The notes under the pieces are model-generated. The model was not told the DNA's origin. It saw nothing but the letters and a program-made list of their open reading frames with translations, and made no database searches. A DNA stretch of 64,000 nucleotides from Kordiimonadaceae bacterium UBA4441 (GTDB taxonomy: Bacteria; Pseudomonadota; Alphaproteobacteria; Sphingomonadales; Emcibacteraceae): contig DGPL01000001.1 in the NCBI GenBank assembly GCA_002390425.1, positions 2,553 through 66,552 on the forward strand. The letters are read 5' to 3'. Shown piece by piece: positions 56,391-64,000 of the stretch (its first letter is position 1; each line of letters starts with the position of its first letter). Both the position numbers and the translations under genes were made by a program.

Positions 56391-56769
56391 ATGAGTAAGT
56401 TTAGTGTTAAGTCAGTAGTATCAGTAGTTGTTGCATCATTTATCGCATTTACATCTATTGCCGGTATCTCAAATGCAGCAGATTTAAGCGGATGGCAAAG
56501 TGAAGTTAAGCAAACAATTGCTAAAAAAACAAACATATCCGCGTGCCGCTCTTCGTAAAGAAGTAGAAGGTAAAGTAAGAGTAGAGATCAATGTTGATCG
56601 CGAAGGTAACATTGTTGCGCACTCTATCAAATCATCATCAGGCCATGATGTGCTTGATCGTGAAGTACCAAAATTACTTAAGCGTGTAAGCCCGCTACCT
56701 ACACCACCAGCGGATGCTTCTGACAGCCAACTTTCAATGGTTGTGCCACTTGCTTGGGCTCTTCAATAA
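56391..56769 (+). pseudogene. Small TonB C-terminal-domain protein, frame broken at an A7 run
   Basis: ATG 56391 (GGAG 9 nt upstream) opens a signal peptide MSKFSVKSVVSVVVASFIAF in outline, then SNAADLSGWQSEVKQTIAKK. Just after Lys-Lys the frame runs to an early stop (TNISACRSS). The +1 frame restarts exactly at the end of seven A (56523-56529) with QTYPRAALRKEVEGKVRVEI in outline, DREGNIVAHSIKSSSGHDVLDRE, matching a TonB C-terminal domain (YPxxAxxxxxEGxVxV). Joined, the protein would be about 124 aa with signal peptide, probably periplasmic. It may be a sequencing slip, real decay, or slippage on the A run. Followed by a strong terminator. Confidence 0.8.
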
Positions 56770-56789
56770 GTCTGACTAAAAGTTTATAG

Positions 56790-56823
56790 AAAAAGCCTCG
56801 TCAATTGTTGACGAGGCTTTTTT
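56790..56823. terminator. Bidirectional terminator
   Basis: 15-bp perfect stem with arms AAAAAGCCTCGTCAA and TTGACGAGGCTTTTT around TTG. A-run and T-run on both sides allow it to end both the TonB-domain transcript and the convergent lipoprotein gene. Confidence 0.93.
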
Positions 56824-56853
56824 AGTTATTGAAGTATATCTAACTGTTGATAA

Positions 56854-57288
56854 TCAATAGGTAGATTTATGGCAACTTACACAAGCACCTGCAACACGAC
56901 CCGCCATATAATATCTTCCGCGTGAAGCTCCCCACTCAGCCTTTTCAACATCCGAGATAAAGCGCGTCATTTCATCCACTAAGAATGGATGTTGAGTTTC
57001 AAGTTCTCTTGATTGAATTGTATTTGCTATCCTGTCAATATCTCTTAAATTACTAACAATCTGGTCTTGTGAAGGCGCATTCTGAATTTCATAATCTGTG
57101 CCTAAAGCAGCGTCCAGTCGACGTAGTGAAAAAGCCAGTTGATGCATACGGGACCTTAATTCCTCTCCATTTGGAAAATCAAATGGCGGTGCATCGACAT
57201 ATTGCGGAAAATTTCCTCCATTATTATTGGCACATGACGACATGACCACTATAGCCAAACCGCTTATAAAAATTGCTAAATATTTCAT
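56854..57288 (-). CDS. Lipoprotein with C-terminal haem c motif (cytochrome c'-like)
   Basis: 144-aa protein with signal and lipobox (VVMSSC, Cys19), then mostly helical sequence (ELRSRMHQLAFSLRRLDAAL, DQIVSNLRDIDRIANTIQS in part), ending GACVSCHKSTY. The single CxxCH (Cys136, Cys139, His140) close to the C-terminus after four helices is the layout of class II cytochromes (cytochrome c' / c556). It would be a monohaem, membrane-anchored periplasmic electron carrier or gas-binding protein. I recognise the layout but not a named family. GAGGGATTT precedes ATG. Confidence 0.72.
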   Translation of the reverse strand: MKYLAIFISGLAIVVMSSCANNNGGNFPQYVDAPPFDFPNGEELRSRMHQLAFSLRRLDAALGTDYEIQNAPSQDQIVSNLRDIDRIANTIQSRELETQHPFLVDEMTRFISDVEKAEWGASRGRYYMAGRVAGACVSCHKSTY

Positions 57289-57423
57289 TTAAAATCCCTC
57301 CAATGAAGTAGTTTATTATCGCTTATAGGAGTATTATATGAATAGTCAGAAAATAAATGTATGACGTGGATCAATTATTTATGAATTAATCATTTCTATT
57401 GTTTAAAAATAAAAGCATCGAAA

Positions 57424-58230
57424 TCAAAGACCAAGCACATCGGAAATATCATAAAGACCGTTTTTCTGACCCTTTATCCAAAGCGCAGCCCTAAGCGCCC
57501 CTTTCGCAAAAATAGCGCGATCACCTGCTTTATGGGTTATCTCAATTCGTTCATCGTCCGCATTAAAACTAACGGTATGTTCACCTGAAACGTTACCACC
57601 GCGCAAAGACGCGAAACCAATATCACCACGTTTTCTGGGTTCTGAAATACCATCACGACCGGATTCTTTTATTTCATCAAGGCCCTTATCCCTGCCCGCG
57701 GCCGCAGATTTTCCAATTGAAAGAGCGGTTCCACTTGGTGCGTCAACTTTATCACGGTGATGCATTTCAACTATTTCAATATCAAAATCTTCATCAAGTA
57801 CTGTTGCTGCAATTTTCGTTAGATGAAACATTAAATTCACACCCGTAGAATAATTGGATGCATAAACAATAGACGTCGATTTTGCTGCTTCCCTTAAAAC
57901 ATCTTCATCAGCCGTCGAAAGCCCCGTCGTTCCAACGATGAGTGACGTTTCAGTTTTAGAGGCAATCATTGCATGACCAACTGTTGCTGTCGGACAGGTA
58001 AAATCAAGAACCACATCGGCGTTCTTAATTAATTCATCCGTGTCGGTCGTAATAATGATATTAGATTGAACACCCGTTAGAGGATGGATAATTAACGTAC
58101 CGATAAATTCATTTCCGACGGCTTCAGTTGCGCCAATAAGTTCCGCATTATCATGATCAAGAACCACAGCTGTCAACGCCTTTCCCATTCTGCCTAAACA
58201 GCCTATTATACCGATTTTAACACGCGACAT
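57424..58230 (-). CDS. dapB: 4-hydroxy-tetrahydrodipicolinate reductase
   Basis: NAD(P)H reduction of HTPA to tetrahydrodipicolinate on the lysine/DAP path. 268 aa with the dinucleotide loop GIIGCLGRMGKALTAV, DFTCPTATVGHAM, GTTGLSTAD, the catalytic VEMHHRDKVDAPSGTAL and C-terminal ALRAALWI. ATG 58230. Divergent from dapA with 194 nt between. Confidence 0.96.
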   Translation of the reverse strand: MSRVKIGIIGCLGRMGKALTAVVLDHDNAELIGATEAVGNEFIGTLIIHPLTGVQSNIIITTDTDELIKNADVVLDFTCPTATVGHAMIASKTETSLIVGTTGLSTADEDVLREAAKSTSIVYASNYSTGVNLMFHLTKIAATVLDEDFDIEIVEMHHRDKVDAPSGTALSIGKSAAAGRDKGLDEIKESGRDGISEPRKRGDIGFASLRGGNVSGEHTVSFNADDERIEITHKAGDRAIFAKGALRAALWIKGQKNGLYDISDVLGL

Positions 58231-58424
58231 AGTGTTGCTCCTGATTGTTGTTATAAATTATTTATGAGCTATTCTTGAACAAATATCAAATTGAAATTAA
58301 ACTGCAATAAACGTGCCTTATTTTAGCTTTAATTCGTTGTTAGTACACGAGCCGTTTATCAACGTTTGTTTAATGATAGGCAATTCATTTTACATATTAA
58401 TTTTTATATATCCGGAGAGATACA

Positions 58425-59303
58425 ATGTTTGGTGGTTCAATACCTGCCCTAATAACCCCTTTTGAAAATGGACTTTTTGCAGAAAGCACGTTTCGAAAGA
58501 TGGTCTCTTGGCAGATTGAACAAGGATCGAAGGGCCTCGTTCCTTGCGGAAGTACTGGCGAAACTCCAACCTTAGATCATCCGGAACACCAACGTGTTAT
58601 CGAAGTTTGTATCGATGAAGCGGAGGGACGCGTGCCCGTAATTGCCGGCACAGGTTCAAATTCAACGGCGGAAGCCATTGACCTAACGCGTCATGCTGAA
58701 AATGCAGGCGCCGATGCAGCCTTAATTGTCACACCCTATTACAACAAACCATCTCAAGAAGGGATGTTTCAACATTTTAAAGCCATCTGTGACGTTACAG
58801 ACATTCCAATTATTATTTATAATATTCCCGGAAGAAGCGTTGTTGATATGACAGTTGATACAATGAAACGCTGTTTTAATGAGCTTAGTAATATTGTTGG
58901 TGTTAAGGATGCGACAGGTAATCTTGCGCGCGTTCCATTGCAACGCGTGGCGTGTGGTAACGACTTCATTCAATTGTCAGGTGAAGACCAAACGGCACTT
59001 GCATTTAATGCCCATGGCGGCCACGGCTGTATTTCTGTTACTGCTAATATCGCACCCAAATTACTTGCCGATTTCCAAACTGCTACGTTAAATGGCGATT
59101 TTGCTAAAGCGTTAGAAATTCAAGATAAATTAACAGCACTTCATGACGTTATGTTTATCGAACCAAGTCCCGGCCCCGTTAAATATGCCGCAAAATTACT
59201 CGGGCTTTGCAGTGATGAAATGCGTCTACCAATGACACCAATCACAGAAGCAACAGAGATAAAAGTTAAAGACGCTATGGTACAAGCGAGACTTTTGGAT
59301 TAA
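58425..59303 (+). CDS. dapA: 4-hydroxy-tetrahydrodipicolinate synthase
   Basis: Condenses pyruvate with aspartate semialdehyde. The 292-aa TIM barrel has PALITPFENG, GSTGETPTL, catalytic Tyr in IPIIIYNIPGRSVVDM and Schiff-base lysine in IVGVKDATGNL. CCGGAGAG ribosome site precedes ATG. Leads dapA-dapD-dapE. Confidence 0.96.
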   Translation: MFGGSIPALITPFENGLFAESTFRKMVSWQIEQGSKGLVPCGSTGETPTLDHPEHQRVIEVCIDEAEGRVPVIAGTGSNSTAEAIDLTRHAENAGADAALIVTPYYNKPSQEGMFQHFKAICDVTDIPIIIYNIPGRSVVDMTVDTMKRCFNELSNIVGVKDATGNLARVPLQRVACGNDFIQLSGEDQTALAFNAHGGHGCISVTANIAPKLLADFQTATLNGDFAKALEIQDKLTALHDVMFIEPSPGPVKYAAKLLGLCSDEMRLPMTPITEATEIKVKDAMVQARLLD

Positions 59304-59338
59304 CAATATAAAAACAAATACGTAAAAGGATTTTTAAA

Positions 59339-60184
59339 ATGTCAGATCAGACATTAATCGCTACCATCAATCAAGCATGGGAAGATCGCGATACATTGAA
59401 CACGGATACAACAGGTGAAATCCGTGATGTCGTAAACGAAGCATTAAACATGATGGATAACGGTAATGCACGTGTTGCTTCAAAAGAAAATGACCAATGG
59501 GCCGTCAATCAATGGCTTAAAAAGGCTGTGCTGCTATCATTTCGCTTAAATTCAATGAAAAGAATACCCGGTGGGCCCGGTCAAAAAAGCAGCTGGTACG
59601 ATAAAGTCCCCTCAAAGTTTGAAGGATGGGGAACCGATGATTTTAATAACGCCGGTTTTCGCGCCGTTCCAAATGCGATTGTTCGTCACTCCGCCTTTAT
59701 TGCACCAAATGTTGTTCTGATGCCGTCCTTTGTAAACTTGGGTGCTTATGTCGATGAAGGAGCCATGATTGACACTTGGGCTACGGTTGGCTCATGTGCT
59801 CAAATTGGAAAGAACGTACACATTTCTGGTGGCGCCGGTATCGGCGGTGTACTTGAACCATTGCAAGCTGGCCCTGTCATTATCGAAGATAACTGTTTCA
59901 TCGGCGCCCGTTCAGAAGTCGCCGAAGGCGTGATCGTTGAAGAAGGTGCCGTTCTTAGTATGGGCGTTTTTATCGGTGCATCGACAAAAATTATTGACCG
60001 TGAAACTGGCGAAATATTTATGGGCCGTGTTCCCGCTTATAGCGTTGTTGTGCCGGGCACATTACCCGGCAAACCTATGGCTGACGGCACCCCAGGCCCT
60101 GGTCTTTATGCGGCGGTTATCGTGAAACGTGTGGATGAACGAACAAGATCAAAAACATCGATCAATGATCTGCTTCGTGATTAA
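59339..60184 (+). CDS. dapD: Tetrahydrodipicolinate N-succinyltransferase
   Basis: Succinylates tetrahydrodipicolinate. 281 aa with an N-terminal helical part and a left-handed beta helix of hexapeptide repeats (VVLMPSFVNLGAYVDEGAMID in part; VHISGGAGIGGVLEP; NCFIGARSEVAEG). Presence indicates the succinylase branch. AAAGGATTT ribosome site; 35 nt after dapA. Confidence 0.96.
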   Translation: MSDQTLIATINQAWEDRDTLNTDTTGEIRDVVNEALNMMDNGNARVASKENDQWAVNQWLKKAVLLSFRLNSMKRIPGGPGQKSSWYDKVPSKFEGWGTDDFNNAGFRAVPNAIVRHSAFIAPNVVLMPSFVNLGAYVDEGAMIDTWATVGSCAQIGKNVHISGGAGIGGVLEPLQAGPVIIEDNCFIGARSEVAEGVIVEEGAVLSMGVFIGASTKIIDRETGEIFMGRVPAYSVVVPGTLPGKPMADGTPGPGLYAAVIVKRVDERTRSKTSINDLLRD

Positions 60185-60198
60185 ATGTGTGATTAATC

Positions 60199-61332
60199 AT
60201 GTCCATTGACCCCATTATTTTATCACAAGACCTTATTAAATGCCCCAGTTTCACACCAAATGATGCAGGGGCACTTGATGTGCTAGCAAAAGCATTAACA
60301 TCAATCGGTTTTGAATGCACGCGCCTTCCCTTTTCCGAAGAAGGAACACCAGATATTGATAATTTATTTGCAAGACGCGGCACTAAATCCCCTCACATAT
60401 GTTACGCTGGACATACGGATGTAGTTCCCATTGGCGATTTAAATGATTGGAAACATGATCCATTTGCCGCAATTATTGAGGATGGTATTCTTTATGGTCG
60501 CGGTGCCAGTGATATGAAATGTGGTATAGCGTCATTTGTGGCCGCCGTTTCTGAAATAGATGACTTTGATGGATCTATTAGTTTATTGATTACGGGCGAT
60601 GAAGAAGGTCCTGCGATCAATGGCACCGTAAAGATGTTAAAATGGCTTGAGGAACATAATCAAGTTCCGGATATGTGCATTGTTGGTGAGCCAACCAATA
60701 CCCATAAAATTGGTGAAATGGCAAAAATTGGCCGTCGTGGCAGTTTAAATGGAACACTAACAGTTCATGGTACACAAGGCCATGTTGCCTATCAGCATTT
60801 GGCTGATAATCCCATTCCGCGACTTATCAAAATACTTGATGATTTGAACAAATGGGAAATTGATCAAGGTAATGATTTCTTTGATCCAACGAATTTAGAA
60901 ATTGTAACTATTGATGTGGGTAATAAAGTATCAAATGTAATCCCCATGAATGCCACCGCAAAATTTAATATTCGCTTTAATAGTGAACAAAATGCGGATG
61001 GTTTAACGAAAATCATTACGAATATTTGCAACACACACAGTGAAAACCATACTTTAGATATTAATGTTTCCGGAGATTCATTTTTAACCCCAAAAGGTGA
61101 CCTTAGCGAACTAATTGAACAAGGTATTAAGGAAATAACAGGAAAAACGGTCAAGTTTAGCACCACCGGCGGCACCTCTGATGCCAGATTTATTAAAAAT
61201 TATTGTCCCGTTATTGAGTTTGGTTTAATTAACAAAACCATCCATAAAGTCAATGAATGTGTCAAAGTGAGCGATATTATTCTATTAAAGGACATATATT
61301 TGTCCATAATTAGAAAATTTTTCTCTTCATAA
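60199..61332 (+). CDS. dapE: Succinyl-diaminopimelate desuccinylase
   Basis: Dizinc M20 hydrolase that frees LL-DAP. 377 aa: first zinc/catalytic motif CYAGHTDVVPIGD, then GRGASDMKCGIASFV, the catalytic GDEEGPAINGT, GEPTNT, and the lid dimerisation domain. The end (GGTSDARFIKNY, EFGLINKTIHKVNE) is typical DapE. 14 nt after dapD. No dapC homologue is in the window except possibly the PatB-like neighbours. Confidence 0.95.
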   Translation: MSIDPIILSQDLIKCPSFTPNDAGALDVLAKALTSIGFECTRLPFSEEGTPDIDNLFARRGTKSPHICYAGHTDVVPIGDLNDWKHDPFAAIIEDGILYGRGASDMKCGIASFVAAVSEIDDFDGSISLLITGDEEGPAINGTVKMLKWLEEHNQVPDMCIVGEPTNTHKIGEMAKIGRRGSLNGTLTVHGTQGHVAYQHLADNPIPRLIKILDDLNKWEIDQGNDFFDPTNLEIVTIDVGNKVSNVIPMNATAKFNIRFNSEQNADGLTKIITNICNTHSENHTLDINVSGDSFLTPKGDLSELIEQGIKEITGKTVKFSTTGGTSDARFIKNYCPVIEFGLINKTIHKVNECVKVSDIILLKDIYLSIIRKFFSS

Positions 61333-61351
61333 CGTTTCACCACTCTAAATA

Positions 61352-61357
61352 TTGACA
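61352..61357 (+). promoter_or_regulatory. TTGACA hexamer before PatB-like gene 3
   Basis: Perfect -35-type hexamer 120 nt before the ATG of the third paralogue. No clear -10 at standard spacing. Tentative; noted because all three paralogues have it. Confidence 0.28.
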
Positions 61358-61471
61358 ATATTGTTACATTATTGCACTCGCTGCGAGATTATCCCAAAAA
61401 ATAAAAATAATATTCGGGATTACGCAAACATTTTAAAATTATATTTTAGCCATTAGCGGGAGAGAACTTTA

Positions 61472-62806
61472 ATGAGCAATTCTAAATTAGACCGTCGTCT
61501 ATTCATGAAAGGTGCAGGTGCGGCTGCATTTTTAACCAGTGCAGCGAGCCTACCGGCCGTATCTGTAAGTGCAAAAGGCATGGGACATATGTCAATGTCT
61601 ATGGCCTACGACTTAAACGAAGAATTTAACCGTATTGGATCGGGTGATTTCAAGTGGGATATGATCCGTAAAAACGCTCGTCCATATGATGTTCCATTCC
61701 CAATGGGTGTTGCTGATATGGATTTTCGCACAATGCCACAAATCACAGCGGCTCTACAAAGTCGCCTTAACCACCATAACTGGGGTTATGAAGCACCGCC
61801 AGCTGACTACAAACAAAATATCGTTAATTGGAACAAAAGACGCTACGATCAAGATGTCGACCCAAGCACAATTGAAAATTGTATCGGTGTTCTTGATGGT
61901 GTTTCAAGTGCGCTTCGCACCGTTTGCGATCCGGGCGATAAAGTTATTCTTCATACACCAAACTATTCAAGTTTCTTTAGTGTAATTCCCGGTGCGCTTT
62001 GTGAACTCGCGGAAAGTGATTTGGTGATTGATGATGATGGTAATTATGATTTTGATTATGATGATACCGAGCGTCTTCTTAAAGACGGTGCAAAAGCGAT
62101 CATTCTTTGTAACCCACAAAACCCTACGGGAAATTGCTGGACGGCGGATCAACTTCGTAAACTTGGTGATCTTGCCAACCAATATAATGCACTTATGATT
62201 GCTGATGAAATCCATTGCGATTTCATAAATAAAAATGCGGAATATGTACCATATGCATTACTTGGTGAAGCTTATGCCATGAACAGCATTACTCTTAAAT
62301 CAACAAGTAAATCATTTAACCTAGCGGCGCACCGTACAGGCTATATGTTCACGGATAATAAAGAACTACTTAGCCGTATTAAGAAAATCGGTAATCACAA
62401 CCGTTTCCTTCTTAATACAATGGGCATTATTGCATCAAATGCTGCTTATAAGCACGGCGAAACATATATGGATGATATGCAGGCATATATGGACGGTAAC
62501 GCGAAATTCCTTGAAAAATTCTGTAAAGAAGAAATGAAAGACGTGAAATATAAAGTTCACGAAGGAACTTACCTCGCTTGGCTTGATTGTAAAGCCGTTG
62601 CTAAGAAACTTGGTGACCCAGAAGGTGATGACCGCGTTGGTGATATGCTGAAGAAATTCTTCATTCAAAAAGCGGGTGTTAATATTAACCCAGGTGAGAA
62701 CTATGGCCGTACAGGTGTCGGCTATATGCGTATGAACCTTGGAACAACCCATAGAAAACTTCACGGCGCACTAAACTCAATGAAAGCCGCGATCGACGCA
62801 ATTTAA
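61472..62806 (+). CDS. Tat-signal PatB/MalY-type PLP enzyme 3
   Basis: 444-aa paralogue closest to enzyme 2 in its N- and C-terminal parts (MGHMSMSMAYDLNEEFNRIG; ending AIDAI) but with enzyme 1-like active site AAHRTGYMF after the PLP lysine in KSTSKSFNLA. Twin-arginine DRRLFMKGAGAAAFLTSAAS in part, with cleavage near SVSAKG. CNPQNPTGNCWT and ADEIHCDF are intact, as is GYMRMNLGT. Follows dapE by 140 nt with its own terminator, so it is not simply the last gene of the dap operon. GGGAGAG ribosome site. Confidence 0.85.
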   Translation: MSNSKLDRRLFMKGAGAAAFLTSAASLPAVSVSAKGMGHMSMSMAYDLNEEFNRIGSGDFKWDMIRKNARPYDVPFPMGVADMDFRTMPQITAALQSRLNHHNWGYEAPPADYKQNIVNWNKRRYDQDVDPSTIENCIGVLDGVSSALRTVCDPGDKVILHTPNYSSFFSVIPGALCELAESDLVIDDDGNYDFDYDDTERLLKDGAKAIILCNPQNPTGNCWTADQLRKLGDLANQYNALMIADEIHCDFINKNAEYVPYALLGEAYAMNSITLKSTSKSFNLAAHRTGYMFTDNKELLSRIKKIGNHNRFLLNTMGIIASNAAYKHGETYMDDMQAYMDGNAKFLEKFCKEEMKDVKYKVHEGTYLAWLDCKAVAKKLGDPEGDDRVGDMLKKFFIQKAGVNINPGENYGRTGVGYMRMNLGTTHRKLHGALNSMKAAIDAI

Positions 62807-62824
62807 AAATTCTGAGATTAAGAT

Positions 62825-62855
62825 AAAAAGGCCGCTATCTCTAGCGGCCTTTTTT
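62825..62855. terminator. Bidirectional terminator
   Basis: 13-bp stem AAAAAGGCCGCTA / TAGCGGCCTTTTT with 4-nt loop, A-run and T-run on both sides. Serves PatB-like gene 3 and the convergent hydrolase. Confidence 0.93.
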
Positions 62856-62860
62856 CGTTT

Positions 62861-64000
62861 CTATTCAATCACACCGACCGTGATACTGCTCGGATACTCT
62901 TCCGATGTATGTATCTGGTGGGTTGCTTTGATGAAATCTTCACCCTTTGCTTCATATATGTTTAGGAATTGCTGTGGGTTCCGGTCCACAAGCGGGAACC
63001 ATGAACTTTGGATTTGGATCATCATTTTATGACCTTGTTTGAACGTATGGGTAATATCAGGAAGTGTAAATTTCACTTGGGTGACTTCACCTGATTTGAA
63101 GGCTTCCGGATTTTCGTAGCTATTACGGTATTTGCCGCGGATCACTTCGCCGCGCACCATCATTTGATAACCGGACATCGGTACATCCATATATTTGTCT
63201 TCGGCTGCCTCAATTTCCGGGTAATCATCCGGAAACACATCAATCACTTTAACAACGAAATCGGCATCGGTACCCGTTGTCGAAACATAAAGATCAGCAA
63301 CAATTGGACCCGATAAAGTTAAATCATCGGTAAGTATTTCTGTTTCATAAACCATCACGTCAGGTCGGGTGCCCGCGAAACGCTGATCTTCGACCATATA
63401 TTCACGCGAACGCCCATTTGAGATTTCTTGTGTATAAGGAACCGGATTTGCAGGATCACTGACCCATTCATCATACCCCTCACCCATTGGTTTTTCATGA
63501 TTTATGGCACCATTATCGTGGATATAGAATGTTTTATTTTCTGCTTCTTCGGATGGCCATTGATCGTGGCTGCGCCATTCGTTTTCACCTGTATAAAAGG
63601 CAAGCATTTCAGGAAGCTCATGATCAGGACCACTTTTTAAATAGTGATTAAAGAACTTAAGGTCGATTTCTTTATAATCCTTGGATGTTTGAACATCAAA
63701 TTGCACATTACCAAGCTCTGTACCGGCAGAACGCACAAAGCCGCCATGGAACCACGGGCCGCGCACAAGGAAGTTATCAGTACGTGGGTTATTTTTTTCA
63801 ATGCCTTCATAAATGGCTGTACCACCATGACTGTCTTCCGCATCAAATGACCCAATCACGGTCATTACATTTGCATTCACATTTTTTAAATGCGGTGCAA
63901 TATTTCTGCTTTGCCAGAATTCATCATAATCACCATGTTCCATCAATTTATTCCAAAAGGGGCTGTTTCCTTTGAATATTTTATCATTCACATTATGAAG
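62861..64000 (-). CDS. CocE/NonD-type hydrolase, 3' part
   Basis: The frame stays open to the window edge (the GTG at 63991 is not the real start), so the 5' part of the gene is missing. The visible ~379 residues fit the X-Pro dipeptidyl-peptidase/alpha-amino acid ester hydrolase family: NVMTVIGSFDAEDSHGG contains the family aspartate region, RGPWFHGGFVRS supplies the catalytic His segment (GPWxHG), and the C-terminal jelly-roll (FVVKVIDVFPDDYPE, GYQMMVRGEVIRGKYRNS, HKMMIQIQSSWFPLVDRNPQ, each typical) is complete. The nucleophile serine lies outside the window. Probable role: peptide or amino-acid ester hydrolysis, often periplasmic in related proteins. Confidence 0.87.
   Translation of the reverse strand, partial: LHNVNDKIFKGNSPFWNKLMEHGDYDEFWQSRNIAPHLKNVNANVMTVIGSFDAEDSHGGTAIYEGIEKNNPRTDNFLVRGPWFHGGFVRSAGTELGNVQFDVQTSKDYKEIDLKFFNHYLKSGPDHELPEMLAFYTGENEWRSHDQWPSEEAENKTFYIHDNGAINHEKPMGEGYDEWVSDPANPVPYTQEISNGRSREYMVEDQRFAGTRPDVMVYETEILTDDLTLSGPIVADLYVSTTGTDADFVVKVIDVFPDDYPEIEAAEDKYMDVPMSGYQMMVRGEVIRGKYRNSYENPEAFKSGEVTQVKFTLPDITHTFKQGHKMMIQIQSSWFPLVDRNPQQFLNIYEAKGEDFIKATHQIHTSEEYPSSITVGVIE

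Noticed and set aside
56500..56769. TonB-domain fragment as an independent gene from ATG 56500
   Set aside because: The ATG has no ribosome site and the protein would lack a signal peptide; the upstream frame supplies both, so a broken single gene explains it better.
58231..58424. Lysine riboswitch in the dapB-dapA gap
   Set aside because: The AT-rich region is short and shows none of the long helices of the lysine aptamer.
54658..62806. PatB-like genes 2 and 3 as ends of a composite mobile element
   Set aside because: Same-strand paralogues without transposase, terminal repeats or target duplications; dap genes between them are core genes.

Overview
The window looks like a chromosomal segment of a low-GC (about 40% by eye), probably marine, alphaproteobacterium. 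The lineage call rests on gene order and families: DUF2066-hdaA beside purM-purN; holC-pepA-lptD-surA-pdxA-rsmA; fabD-fabG-acpP-fabF-mltG; rpsF-rpsR-rplI-dnaB-alr-mlaE-mlaF-radA-cvpA-purF; and guaB-rsmB-guaA. A Kordiimonadales/Emcibacterales-like organism would fit, but I cannot confirm the order. I see no rRNA, tRNA, CRISPR array, insertion sequence or prophage gene.

Layout. 1-5.8 kb: the 3' end of a VOC protein gene, then a tightly packed minus-strand operon, DUF2066 protein-hdaA-ppk1-ppx, joining replication control to polyphosphate turnover. 5.9-13 kb: purM-purN, a one-TM orphan, ndk, an ABC-F ATPase, holC and pepA. 13-21.7 kb: envelope biogenesis and cofactor genes (lptD, surA, pdxA, rsmA), a DyP peroxidase, a LysE exporter, gmk and yicC. 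21.7-23.4 kb: a short plus-strand insert (an SDR and an unknown 250-aa protein) splitting yicC from mltG. 23.4-27.9 kb: mltG and the fatty-acid genes, with a long hairpin between acpP and fabF. 28-37.3 kb: the ribosomal/replication/envelope/purine operon. 37.3-43 kb: accessory metabolism, with an SDR, a thioesterase and a BKACE enzyme divergent from a class III aminotransferase and an acetylpolyamine deacetylase, then three tandem VOC paralogues. 43-53 kb: der-bamB-yfgM-like, guaA-rsmB-guaB, rlmE-gppA. 53-64 kb: three twin-arginine-signal PatB/MalY-type PLP enzymes placed around dapB and dapA-dapD-dapE, a frame-broken TonB-domain gene, a small haem-binding lipoprotein, and the 3' part of a CocE-type hydrolase gene running off the window.

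The most unusual content is the trio of apparently Tat-exported PLP enzymes flanking the diaminopimelate genes. Next are the divergent BKACE/thioesterase and aminotransferase/deacetylase set (a candidate undescribed polyamine- or carnitine-like catabolic module) and the TonB-domain gene whose frame breaks exactly at a run of seven A. Most of the rest is well-known housekeeping.
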